From the NCBI RefSeq assembly GCF_900478135.1, contig NZ_LS483470.1, forward strand, positions 2,937,001 through 3,001,000: a stretch of 64,000 nucleotides of DNA, written 5' to 3'. The stretch is from Leminorella richardii. Its GTDB lineage: Bacteria > Pseudomonadota > Gammaproteobacteria > Enterobacterales > Enterobacteriaceae. A program made the translations under genes and the position numbers. The notes beneath the pieces were generated by a model. The model had not been told where the DNA came from and searched no databases. It was given only the letters and a program-made list of their open reading frames with translations. This document shows positions 36,627 through 44,892 of this stretch, one piece after another (within the stretch, counting starts at the first letter, position 1; each line of letters opens with the position of its first letter).

Positions 36627-38222
36627 TTACAAATCCAGCGAGCGCTTCCACAGCAGGAAGTCAAACTGTTCCAGCCTGTCGGCCTTCACCACGTAGTCCT
36701 TACTGGCTGTGTCGATAACTTTGTCAAACAGCCCGCGGCTCACTTCCGGCAGCGGCATGCCGTCGATTACCGGGCCGCAGTCAAAGTCGATCATGTCGCT
36801 TAGCCGCTCGGCGATGGCGCTGTTAGTGGAAATTTTCAGCACCGGCACAATGGGGTTACCCGTAGGCGTACCCAGTCCGGTAGAGAAAATCACCACGTTA
36901 CAGCCCGCGGCCACTAGCCCGGTCACCGCATCCACATCGTTACCCGGCGTGCACACCAGCGACAGGCCGCTGTCCGGCATCGGTTCGGCGTAATCACACA
37001 CGCCAGTAATCGGCGCGCGACCGCCCTTTTTCGCTGCGCCCGTGGACTTAATGGCGTCAGTGATCAGGCCGTCGGCAATGTTGCCAAAGCTTGGGTTGTC
37101 GGCAATTGTAGTGTTGAAGAAGTTGGCGGTTTTCTCATAGGCCTGCATCAGATCGAGGAACTTTTTCTTATCTTCAAAGCGAACGCAGCGCTTCACCATA
37201 TCTCCTTCCGCGCCGCACAGCTCGGGGAACTCCGCCAGCCCGGATGCGCCCCCTAGCGTTGTCAGCCAGTCAGACACCAGCCCCATCGCTGGGTTACCGG
37301 AAATACCGGAGAAGCCGTCCGAGCCGCCGCACTTCACTCCTAGCTTCAGGTAGGAAAGAGGCACATCGACTCTCGCCGTTGGCTTCACCGCCTTCATGGC
37401 GTTAAAGGTTTCTTCCAGCGCGGTTTGCATCATGCGCTCTTCGCTGTCCCACTCCTGCTGGAGAAAATAGAGCGAGGGCTTATTGAAATGAGGGTTGCGC
37501 CTTGCCAGCGCGTCCTTAAACATCTTTTGCTGTGACTTTTCGCAGCCCAGGCTGAATACCGTCATGCCGATGACGTTCGGATGGTCGGCATAGGCCGCCA
37601 GCACGTCACACATGGTTTCGCAATCAGAAGTCGCGCCGCCACAGCCGCTGGTCACAGTAATGCAGCGAACGCCTTCAATATGTGGGAACATTTTTGGCGC
37701 TTCCGCAGGTGCAGCGCTGCCGGAGGTCAGGCTAAGGGCAAAGTTTTTCAACGAACTGTTGCTGTAGCCCAGCGCCTCATTGAGGGCATCGGTCAGCTTG
37801 GTGACGTTGCGGTTTTCGCAAAATACCAGCGGGAACACCAGCCAGTAGCTGGCGGTGCCGACCCGGCCGTCGTCGCGAACGTAGCCCTTAAAGGTGCGGG
37901 ATTCCCATTCAGAAACGTCCGGCGCCTGCCAGCTGTACGGCTCAACGTTCTCTAAAGAAACTGGCGCGGCGTGATGACGAATATTGTCCACCGTAATCGC
38001 CTCGCCCTTGGCAATCGGGCGAGTTGCCTTACCTACCGGCGTGCCGTACATCGACACCACGCCGTCAACCGGCACGTTTTCCGTCGCAAACTTGTGCTTG
38101 GCCTTGACGTCGGTCACGAGGGTAAACCGCTCGCCGTTCCAGTCATAGGACTCACCGGCGCGCAGGTCTTTCAGGGCGACAATCAGGTTATCGCTGCTGT
38201 CGATACGCAATATTTTTTGCAT
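36627..38222 (-). CDS. UxaA-family sugar-acid dehydratase
   Basis: 531 aa from the ATG at 38222 (AAGGA seven bases upstream; a GTG two codons earlier is the alternative). N-terminal SAF domain (residues 1-90), then the altronate/galactarate dehydratase catalytic domain with conserved Cys/Gly/Asp blocks: 'TVTSGCGGATSDC', 'FSLGCEKSQ', 'GVKCGGSDGFSGISGNPAMG' and 'FSTGLGTPTGNPIVPV'. These enzymes are iron dependent and yield 2-keto-3-deoxy sugar acids. It differs from both E. coli UxaA and GarD, so the substrate is open. Co-directional with the MFS transporter and aldolase. Confidence 0.87.
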   Translation of the reverse strand: MQKILRIDSSDNLIVALKDLRAGESYDWNGERFTLVTDVKAKHKFATENVPVDGVVSMYGTPVGKATRPIAKGEAITVDNIRHHAAPVSLENVEPYSWQAPDVSEWESRTFKGYVRDDGRVGTASYWLVFPLVFCENRNVTKLTDALNEALGYSNSSLKNFALSLTSGSAAPAEAPKMFPHIEGVRCITVTSGCGGATSDCETMCDVLAAYADHPNVIGMTVFSLGCEKSQQKMFKDALARRNPHFNKPSLYFLQQEWDSEERMMQTALEETFNAMKAVKPTARVDVPLSYLKLGVKCGGSDGFSGISGNPAMGLVSDWLTTLGGASGLAEFPELCGAEGDMVKRCVRFEDKKKFLDLMQAYEKTANFFNTTIADNPSFGNIADGLITDAIKSTGAAKKGGRAPITGVCDYAEPMPDSGLSLVCTPGNDVDAVTGLVAAGCNVVIFSTGLGTPTGNPIVPVLKISTNSAIAERLSDMIDFDCGPVIDGMPLPEVSRGLFDKVIDTASKDYVVKADRLEQFDFLLWKRSLDL

Positions 38223-38261
38223 GCTCACATCCTTCTCAAAGTGGCTCTGACCTAAAACGAA

Positions 38262-39557
38262 CTATGCCTCATCAGACGGCTGGCTATTTTTTAGCAGGCC
38301 AATCAGCAGCGCACAGCCGACGGTAATAACGGACAGCGTAATCAGGCCGGCAATGCTGCTGTTCATCAGCTGATCCATCTCTACGCGGATGATGGGAGCA
38401 AGGAACGCGCAGAAGGCGCCCATGGTGGTACAAAAGCCGATGCCGGCGGCCAGCGCCGGGCCAGTCAGCAGCTGTGGCGGGAAAGTCCAGAAAATCGGCT
38501 GGACGGACAGAAAGCCAATCGCGCTCAGGCACAGCGCTGCAATGGCGAAGACCGGCCCGGCAAAGGCAGAAATCGCCAGCCCAATCGCCGCCGCCATCAT
38601 GCACATCACGGAAATAGACACGCGCTTCTCTGGGTGACGGTCAGCAATGCGGGGAATATAGTAAACGCCAAACGCTGAACATGCCCAAGGGATAGCCGCC
38701 ACCAGCGACTGCTTAAAGCCCAGACTTTGCCCCATCAGCGAGGCGACCTGTGAGGGCAGGAAGAACATCAGGCCGTATACGGAAATCTGGATGGTGCCGT
38801 AGATCAGCGCCAGATGCCACACCTTCAGGTTCTTCAGCGCCGACAGCACAGAGCTGGTCTCGGTTTTTGACTGTTCTGAGGCAAGCTGCGCGTTTAACGC
38901 CTCTTTCTCTTCCTGAGTCAGGAAGCGCGCCTTGGTCGGGTTATCGTCCAGATAGAAGTAGGCAAAAATCCCCAATACCAGCGCAGGTAGCCCTTCAATC
39001 ACGAACATCCAGAACCAGCCGGGGTGCCCCATCCAGCCGTGCAGCTCCAGCAGCGCACCCGATATCGGTGAGCCCAGCGTCAGCGCCAGCGGTACGCCGA
39101 GCACGAAAATGCCGACCACCGAACCGCGCACTTTGTTAGGAAAATAGATCGACGCCAGCAGCAAAATGCCGGGATAGAAACCCGCTTCTCCCAAGCCGAG
39201 CAGGAAGCGCAGGATGATAAATTCCGTTTCGTTGGTCACAAACCCTGTCATCGCCGACAGCAGCCCCCAAACGGCAGTGGTAATACTCAGCCATTTTTGA
39301 GCGCCGATTTTATTCAAAATCAGGTTTGCCGGAATGCCAAACAGCGCATAGGCGGCGAAGAAGATCCCCGCCCCCAGCGCAAAGGCCGACTCGGACAGGC
39401 CAATATCCACCTTCATCGCGTCTTTGGCAAAGCCGACGTTGACTCGGTCAATAAAGGCGACAAAGTACATGATAAACATCAGGGGAACGAGGCGTTTCCA
39501 CGATTTCTGTATCGCAGAATTTAGTAGGGGGTTATCGTACTGCGCTATTTTAGCCAT
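38262..39557 (-). CDS. MFS transporter, anion:cation symporter family
   Basis: 431 aa with 12 hydrophobic segments in two halves separated by a polar loop near residue 200-230. 'FIDRVNVGFAKDAM' and 'RFLLGLGEAGFYPG' are characteristic of the ACS subfamily, which carries hexuronate, glucarate/galactarate and related organic anions with protons. It lies between the dehydratase and aldolase genes, so it most likely imports their sugar-acid substrate. The ATG is preceded by AAGGAAAAATAA. Confidence 0.9.
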   Translation of the reverse strand: MAKIAQYDNPLLNSAIQKSWKRLVPLMFIMYFVAFIDRVNVGFAKDAMKVDIGLSESAFALGAGIFFAAYALFGIPANLILNKIGAQKWLSITTAVWGLLSAMTGFVTNETEFIILRFLLGLGEAGFYPGILLLASIYFPNKVRGSVVGIFVLGVPLALTLGSPISGALLELHGWMGHPGWFWMFVIEGLPALVLGIFAYFYLDDNPTKARFLTQEEKEALNAQLASEQSKTETSSVLSALKNLKVWHLALIYGTIQISVYGLMFFLPSQVASLMGQSLGFKQSLVAAIPWACSAFGVYYIPRIADRHPEKRVSISVMCMMAAAIGLAISAFAGPVFAIAALCLSAIGFLSVQPIFWTFPPQLLTGPALAAGIGFCTTMGAFCAFLAPIIRVEMDQLMNSSIAGLITLSVITVGCALLIGLLKNSQPSDEA

Positions 39558-39612
39558 TTATTTTTCCTTATATTCTGTAGATAAAATGTTCTATTTATTG
39601 ATCTAATAAGGT

Positions 39613-40506
39613 TTATTTATAGGAATCGGCTGCGGTAAGAATGTCCTGTAGCTGCTGTGTTTGTACCGCGTTCAGGGTGTTGAAAGGCGACGAACAGCGG
39701 TCCGACTGAATCACGCCCTTAAGCTGTAACGCTTTCTTAAAGGTCGGTATAAAAGGCGCATTGACCCCGTAGACCGCCATTAGCCGATCTACCGCGCGCT
39801 GGTGCTGACCCACAGCGACCAAATCACTGTTGCTAAAGGCTCTCATCCAAGAGGCAAAAAACTCCGGCACGATGTTAGAAAGCCCGCCAATACAGCCATT
39901 CCCACCGGACAGTACCGTATGGGCAAAGTTGTTGTCATAGCCCGCGTACACTTCAAAGTGCGGGATTTGCCTTTTCACCGTATTGATCACCTGTGCGGTG
40001 TGCGCCGTGTCGGGAATGGTGTCCTTCATACCGATAATATTCGGGTACTTGTCTGCCAGGCGCAGGCACACCTCTGGCGATACCGAGTAGCCAGTTCTTT
40101 CCGGGAAGTTGTAGATAAAGATCTTGGCCGGAGTCTGAGAGGCAATGGTGCTGTAGAAGTCAAAAATCGCCTCGTCGCCGAGCGGAAAGTAATAGGGGCT
40201 GATAATCATCACCCCGTCCAACCCCTGCTCGTGCGCACAGTTCGCCAGCTCAACGGACTCGTTTACGTCCAGGCGACTTGCTCCGGCGTAAACCTTCATA
40301 TCGCCTTTAGCAAACCCGCCGCAGGCTTTGATCAGCTGCCGAGAGCTTTCCATATTCAGAGAAAAAAACTCACCGGTGCTGCCCATCACGACAAATCCGG
40401 ACACGTGCGGCTTAATAAAGTCGTACACCCGCAGGTTCTGTTCAACGTCGATTCGGCCTTTCTCGTCAAAAATGGTAACGGTGGGCGTAATGTAGCTACT
40501 TTTCAT
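39613..40506 (-). CDS. DapA-family (class I) aldolase
   Basis: 297 aa (beta/alpha)8 enzyme. The family active site is present: GSTGE at residues 42-46, Tyr132 (IYNFPERTG) and the Schiff-base Lys161 (GMKDT). Members cleave or dehydrate 2-keto-3-deoxy sugar acids, N-acetylneuraminate or dihydrodipicolinate precursors. With two sugar-acid dehydratases and a sugar-acid transporter alongside, cleavage of a 2-keto-3-deoxy acid to pyruvate plus an aldehyde is most likely. First gene of a leftward operon with the MFS and UxaA genes. Confidence 0.88.
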   Translation of the reverse strand: MKSSYITPTVTIFDEKGRIDVEQNLRVYDFIKPHVSGFVVMGSTGEFFSLNMESSRQLIKACGGFAKGDMKVYAGASRLDVNESVELANCAHEQGLDGVMIISPYYFPLGDEAIFDFYSTIASQTPAKIFIYNFPERTGYSVSPEVCLRLADKYPNIIGMKDTIPDTAHTAQVINTVKRQIPHFEVYAGYDNNFAHTVLSGGNGCIGGLSNIVPEFFASWMRAFSNSDLVAVGQHQRAVDRLMAVYGVNAPFIPTFKKALQLKGVIQSDRCSSPFNTLNAVQTQQLQDILTAADSYK

Positions 40507-40574
40507 TTTTACCTCGTGGAGACTGTTTTTGTTGATTGTTCATATATACAAACTTCATTTATAAATACAAACTA

Positions 40575-40592
40575 CCGCGAGTATACCTAAGC
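40575..40592. promoter_or_regulatory. GTATAC-core site upstream of the aldolase operon
   Basis: GCGAGTATACCTAAG, with GTATAC at 40581-40586, shares the six-base core of the two other GntR-type candidates. A six-base match can arise by chance. Confidence 0.3.
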
Positions 40593-40853
40593 CGAAAAAC
40601 GAGTCAAATGTAGCCAGATCGTTTCAATAAGCATTTATTTTATTGATTAGTAAAAGTTATTTATTTACAGGGCGAAAAGACGATCTTTTGCAACCAACGC
40701 TTTTTCGTTAATGTTTGATGCCAGTCACACAACGCGGCAAAAGGATAAGAAGCGGAACGGGCCTGCGAGTGGGAAAAGGGGCGGGGCGATTTACTTGGGT
40801 TATTTTTAAACCTAGAATGGTGGCCCTGTTTACCGGCAAGAGCATTTATCACT

Positions 40854-41621
40854 ATGGAACACAAGCCCACCATGCGGGTTTTAGAAATACTGGAAGCGCT
40901 CGCGTCGGAGAATAAAGGCGTTTCATTAACCGCCCTCTCGGAAAAAACCGGTATTCTAAAAGGAACGATTTTCCCGATACTGAAAACGCTGGTGGAACAG
41001 CGCTACATCAGCTACGACGTCAACGCCCAACTCTACTATTTGGGCATTTCCTGTTCCATTCTGTCGCGATCGTTCCTCGACAAGTCCTACTGGCTAAACA
41101 TGGTGTACAAAGAGATGAACGACATTGTTAAAGAGTGCAATGAAGTTTGTCAGATGGGCATTCTGGACGGTGCAGACGTGCTGTACATCAACAAAGTGCA
41201 GGCGGAGCAGACTGTTCAGCTAGTATCCCACATCGGCACTCGACTGCCGGCAATCTATTCCGCACTGGGCAAAGCCATTATCTGCGAGTACAGCGATCGA
41301 CAGATTCTGGATCTCTATCCTGAAGGGTTTACCCCCCTCACTCCCTACAGCGTGACGTCCATCGAGCAGCTGCGTCAGCAGCTTGAAGGCGTGAAGCAGA
41401 ACGGTTACGCGGTAGATAACCGGGAAATCAACGAAGAAACCACCTGCTATGCGGTCGCCTTAAGGCAGCGAAACCACACCATTGCCGCCATTAGCATTTC
41501 GATCCCCACCTTCAGGGCAACAAAAGAAAAAACGGCAGACGTTACCCGCACGCTGCTGGCCGCGCGCGGGCGTATTGAACAGGAGCTCAATACGCTACAG
41601 GATGTGAATTTTTATAAATAA
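40854..41621 (+). CDS. IclR-family transcriptional regulator
   Basis: 255 aa. N-terminal winged helix (about residues 5-65, 'SLTALSEKTGILKGTIFPIL') and C-terminal effector-binding domain with 'HIGTRLPAIYSALGKAIIC' and 'YAVDNREINEETTCYAVAL', the family's ligand-pocket signatures. Divergent from the aldolase-MFS-UxaA operon across about 350 bp, so it probably controls that operon along with or instead of the GntR protein. Confidence 0.9.
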   Translation: MEHKPTMRVLEILEALASENKGVSLTALSEKTGILKGTIFPILKTLVEQRYISYDVNAQLYYLGISCSILSRSFLDKSYWLNMVYKEMNDIVKECNEVCQMGILDGADVLYINKVQAEQTVQLVSHIGTRLPAIYSALGKAIICEYSDRQILDLYPEGFTPLTPYSVTSIEQLRQQLEGVKQNGYAVDNREINEETTCYAVALRQRNHTIAAISISIPTFRATKEKTADVTRTLLAARGRIEQELNTLQDVNFYK

Positions 41622-41631
41622 GCGTCTGGCA

Positions 41632-41658
41632 TAAAAAGGCCTCCTAAACAAGGAGGCC
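41632..41658 (-). terminator. Terminator of the fimbrial operon
   Basis: GGCCTCCT / AGGAGGCC with a 5-nt loop, followed on the minus strand by TTTTTAT. It lies 100 bp after the adhesin stop and 10 bp past the iclR stop. Confidence 0.75.
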
Positions 41659-41757
41659 GATGTTTGAAACCGTATAAAACGCATCTAACATAGTAAAAGT
41701 ATTCTGCAACCTACTGCCATCAGCGGTACTCGCGTGCGTAGAGCAGTCCAGAAGGCG

Positions 41758-42972
41758 CTATGGATACGTGATTTGAAACGTCCCCTTGGCTTCAAGCCTG
41801 CCGGAACCGATTGTGGCACTGCCGTCCTGTTTAAGCGTCGCAAAAAACTTCAGCGTTTGCAGGGCGTTGCCCACCGAACTTTGCTGATAGTCAGACTGAT
41901 TGGCATAGGATGAAAAATGATAAATTGAATCAGCCTTGTTAGGCACCAGCGTCATCTTTGCGCTAAGCGGGTTAGCATCCCCTTCGATCATCACCCCAAC
42001 GCCCTTGGCGGCATCCGCCCCCGTTTTAGTATTGGTTAACAGCGTTGTATCGCCAGTACCAACGCTACTAGATACAAGTTTCACCTGTACGTTTTTAACG
42101 TAAGAACAGCCCTCCAGATTTAACGAAAAGGGTACTGCGGCAAGTCCGTTTCTAATGTCGCTAGCCTTATGTTCCCCCAGAGCGACAGTGGTTCCGGTAA
42201 CGCTACTGCCGGAAATGGACCTCGCGGTACAGGTCGGAAATGTCACAACCATAGGGTTACCGGTTATATTAAATTTAACCTGTTTTGAACCGTATAAATC
42301 GGCTCTCGGGTCTGTCATTTCAAAGAGAAAGTCGTAGTCTTGCTGCACCTTAGTAAAGTTCATCGACAGGGGGCTAGCGGTTGGGCGAAAGGAGGAGTCG
42401 GCATAAAAATGATACTCTGCCGTCAAGACGATCCCGCCCATGATCATAAATTTGTTTTCTACCCCACCACAGGCGCGAAGATTTTCGGGTGGTATAAACC
42501 CGCTAAAATCCAGGTTAATCGTATTACTATCAAGCCAAACGGGCCCGGTGATCCCTGTGCCAAAATTGAGCGTAGTGAACTTGACAGAAAAATAGAGTCC
42601 AGAAACGGACGTTTTCCACAGGGTGTGGCCATCGAATCGCTGACCCGAGCTCTGATAGCTGGTGCTCATTCTAATGTCGTGCATATCATGATGGCTATTA
42701 CAGTATACCCCTCCACCCGTTCCGCCCGACTGAAATCCATCCCAGTAATAACTCGATGTGCCAACCTTTCGCATAGACGTCTCGCTGTGAACAGCAACGG
42801 TAGGCATGCCCGCATTAAACGTTGCAAGCCCGCTGCTTAATCCACCAAGATAAATGTTATCTCTTGAGGTCGGCGTTTCTTTTTCACCAAAATAAATACT
42901 CCACGCGTGGGACGGCATGGACGAAAGGGCAAAAAGCAAAGTACCAGCAAGTGCGGCAAAAAAACGACTCAT
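41758..42972 (-). CDS. Fimbrial tip adhesin (two-domain)
   Basis: 404 aa, twice the length of the other subunits. Signal peptide of 23 residues (ending SHA), N-terminal receptor-binding domain of about 210 residues rich in aromatics and with a 'CNSHHDMHD' patch, then a C-terminal pilin domain ('FPTCTARSISGSS' to 'FQITYP') with the donor-strand-acceptor pattern and paired Cys. This layout (lectin domain plus pilin domain, last in operon) is that of FimH- or MrpH-type tip adhesins. AAAGGATGC precedes the ATG. The ligand is unknown. Confidence 0.85.
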   Translation of the reverse strand: MSRFFAALAGTLLFALSSMPSHAWSIYFGEKETPTSRDNIYLGGLSSGLATFNAGMPTVAVHSETSMRKVGTSSYYWDGFQSGGTGGGVYCNSHHDMHDIRMSTSYQSSGQRFDGHTLWKTSVSGLYFSVKFTTLNFGTGITGPVWLDSNTINLDFSGFIPPENLRACGGVENKFMIMGGIVLTAEYHFYADSSFRPTASPLSMNFTKVQQDYDFLFEMTDPRADLYGSKQVKFNITGNPMVVTFPTCTARSISGSSVTGTTVALGEHKASDIRNGLAAVPFSLNLEGCSYVKNVQVKLVSSSVGTGDTTLLTNTKTGADAAKGVGVMIEGDANPLSAKMTLVPNKADSIYHFSSYANQSDYQQSSVGNALQTLKFFATLKQDGSATIGSGRLEAKGTFQITYP

Positions 42973-42995
42973 GTAGCATCCTTTCTCTTTCTTGC

Positions 42996-43586
42996 TCAGT
43001 TATAGCTCACGTTAACCAGCACGTTCGACAGTACAGGCCCCGGCGTTACGCCGAGGCTGGCGTCGATTTTTTGCATCCGGGTGTAAAACGTCCAGGTTGA
43101 GTTTTCCAGCGTGCTTTTTGTCACTGGATAAACGGCCTGAGAGCTTCCATCGGTTTTCAACACGTTAAAGCGATTGGCGCCGTCCTGAGCAGAAAAAATC
43201 ACCACCCCCACGTTTTGCGCCCCGCTAACCAACGCGTCGTTGGCAAAGATCTGTCGACTTGGTAGCGGAAAAAGGCCGCTCTGTGGGGTAAACTCAACCT
43301 GCATTTGCGACACACTGCTTATCGTCGAGAGCTGGACGCAGTTGGTAATACTTAGCGTAAACGTCTGCCCTCCCGGATAGTCAGTTGTCGCCGTCACACC
43401 CGCTGCAAAATAGTTCGGCGTTACGGTACCTAAAATGACCCTCCCACCGTTACTCACTGTCACTTTGCAGGAGTTAGCAATGACATTGGCGGTAAAATCC
43501 ACATCTTTTGCCAGTACTGCCGAAGCGAAAAACAACGCCGCCATCGGCCACAACGTATACGCCAAACGGCGTTGATTTCGACACAT
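42996..43586 (-). CDS. Fimbrial minor subunit (pilin-domain protein)
   Basis: 196 aa. Signal peptide of about 26 residues (ending VLA), mature start KDVDFTANV, two cysteines of the pilin disulfide (NSCKV and TNCVQ) and a C-terminal VNVSYN beta-strand recognised by the chaperone. AGGTACAGC precedes the ATG. Probably an adaptor next to the tip adhesin, 23 bp upstream of it. Confidence 0.88.
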   Translation of the reverse strand: MCRNQRRLAYTLWPMAALFFASAVLAKDVDFTANVIANSCKVTVSNGGRVILGTVTPNYFAAGVTATTDYPGGQTFTLSITNCVQLSTISSVSQMQVEFTPQSGLFPLPSRQIFANDALVSGAQNVGVVIFSAQDGANRFNVLKTDGSSQAVYPVTKSTLENSTWTFYTRMQKIDASLGVTPGPVLSNVLVNVSYN

Positions 43587-43602
43587 CTGCTGTACCTAAA
43601 AG

Positions 43603-44208
43603 TTACTCGTAAACAATGTTAAACGTTCCCTGCGAGCTGAAGCTTCCTGCCGTTACAGCATCAGAAGAATTCGGCGCAGCAACGACTAAACGAGCGTTTA
43701 GCGGCCATTCGGTGTCCGCTGTCGGAGAGATCCGCACCGTTTTTTGCACTGGAGAACCGCAGTTTAGTGGTTCACCGCTTGCGTCTTTAGGGTCGCTTTT
43801 CGTCCGAATTGCTACTGCAACAGCACTCGCACTACCGGCTCCTGTTACAGTATTGGCAAAGGCATTTCCCGCCCCTGCCGCGTCGCAGCTTACGCCCGAT
43901 TTTGGACGCAGAGTTATCTTTGCCTGACCAGAGTTAACCGACTCGCACTCAGAGAAAATCAAAGAAAAAGATTTAGATTTGCTCTCATTCACTACTTCAG
44001 AGGTATACACGTCGCCAAAAGCAACCGTGTTGTTCTCTACTTTATCAACCATCAGCTTTACCTTACAGGTACCCGCTGTGACAGTAGTAATAACATCCAG
44101 CTTTAAAGATTCCGTCCCTTCCGCTGCGCTGGCAATGTTCATATACAGAGAACTGGTAATAAGCAGGCCGCTAATAAGGCTACAGTAAACGGAGTTAATT
44201 TTTTTCAT
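43603..44208 (-). CDS. Fimbrial minor subunit
   Basis: 201 aa from the ATG at 44208; an in-frame ATG at 44226 overlaps the preceding gene's stop by 4 nt and is also possible. Signal peptide of about 29 residues (ending ASA), pilin core with Cys pairs (GTCKV, FSECES) and terminal FNIVYE strand. Resembles FimF/FimG-like linkers of the tip fibrillum. Confidence 0.87.
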   Translation of the reverse strand: MKKINSVYCSLISGLLITSSLYMNIASAAEGTESLKLDVITTVTAGTCKVKLMVDKVENNTVAFGDVYTSEVVNESKSKSFSLIFSECESVNSGQAKITLRPKSGVSCDAAGAGNAFANTVTGAGSASAVAVAIRTKSDPKDASGEPLNCGSPVQKTVRISPTADTEWPLNARLVVAAPNSSDAVTAGSFSSQGTFNIVYE

Positions 44209-44222
44209 GACATTTCTCTCGC

Positions 44223-44816
44223 TCATTCGTAGGTAAATCCAAACGTGGCCGAAGCCTTAAAGCTTCCGGTTTGCCCGCCGCCATAATCGGTGCTGGTTTC
44301 ACGCAAAACCAGCGTCATATCGAGCCCACTGCTTTTTTCACCACTGCTCCAGACGACAGAGTCTCCCGCTTCAGTACCCTGTTTGAGCTTAATAAAGCTG
44401 TCTCCTGACGTTGACTTGCGTTTAAAGCCCATCCCAACCCATTTCGCAGTACCGGCACCCGTCAGTTCGTTACTCGCTAAGTACAGGGGTGAATAAGTTG
44501 ATACACGCCCCGGTGTGATAGTCATCGATATCTTACTGAGGTCAGCTGTGCAGTACTCGGCCTTCAGCTTAAAGTGAGCCTGCGCCTGATTGGCCGTCTT
44601 TTGCTTGATGTATCTCAGGGGCACTTCCGGCATCATCATCGTGTAACCGGACGTAGTGCTCCCCGACACATTGTCCCCCGACAGCGTAATCTGGCAGGTT
44701 GCCGCTTTGATATCCGCAGTAAAAGTGACTTCCACATCCTGGGCCAGCCCCAGCGGTGACGTTAACACTGTTAGAGGAACGGCTGTGGCAACCAGCATTT
44801 TTTTCATATTTACCAT
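44223..44816 (-). CDS. Fimbrial minor subunit
   Basis: 197 aa from the ATG at 44816, directly after AAGGGAAACG; other in-frame ATGs are at 44837 and 44807. Signal peptide (cleavage after GLAQ), mature region starting DVEVTFTADI, Cys pair (AATCQI, AEYCTA) and terminal 'FGFTYE'. It follows the usher gene by about 75 bp. Confidence 0.87.
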   Translation of the reverse strand: MVNMKKMLVATAVPLTVLTSPLGLAQDVEVTFTADIKAATCQITLSGDNVSGSTTSGYTMMMPEVPLRYIKQKTANQAQAHFKLKAEYCTADLSKISMTITPGRVSTYSPLYLASNELTGAGTAKWVGMGFKRKSTSGDSFIKLKQGTEAGDSVVWSSGEKSSGLDMTLVLRETSTDYGGGQTGSFKASATFGFTYE

Positions 44817-44892
44817 CGTTTCCCTTATTTCCATCATTGCGCGACGCGCGCTTTTTGTTTAAACGTTGCCCATCTCTATCGCTTAAGCGGGC

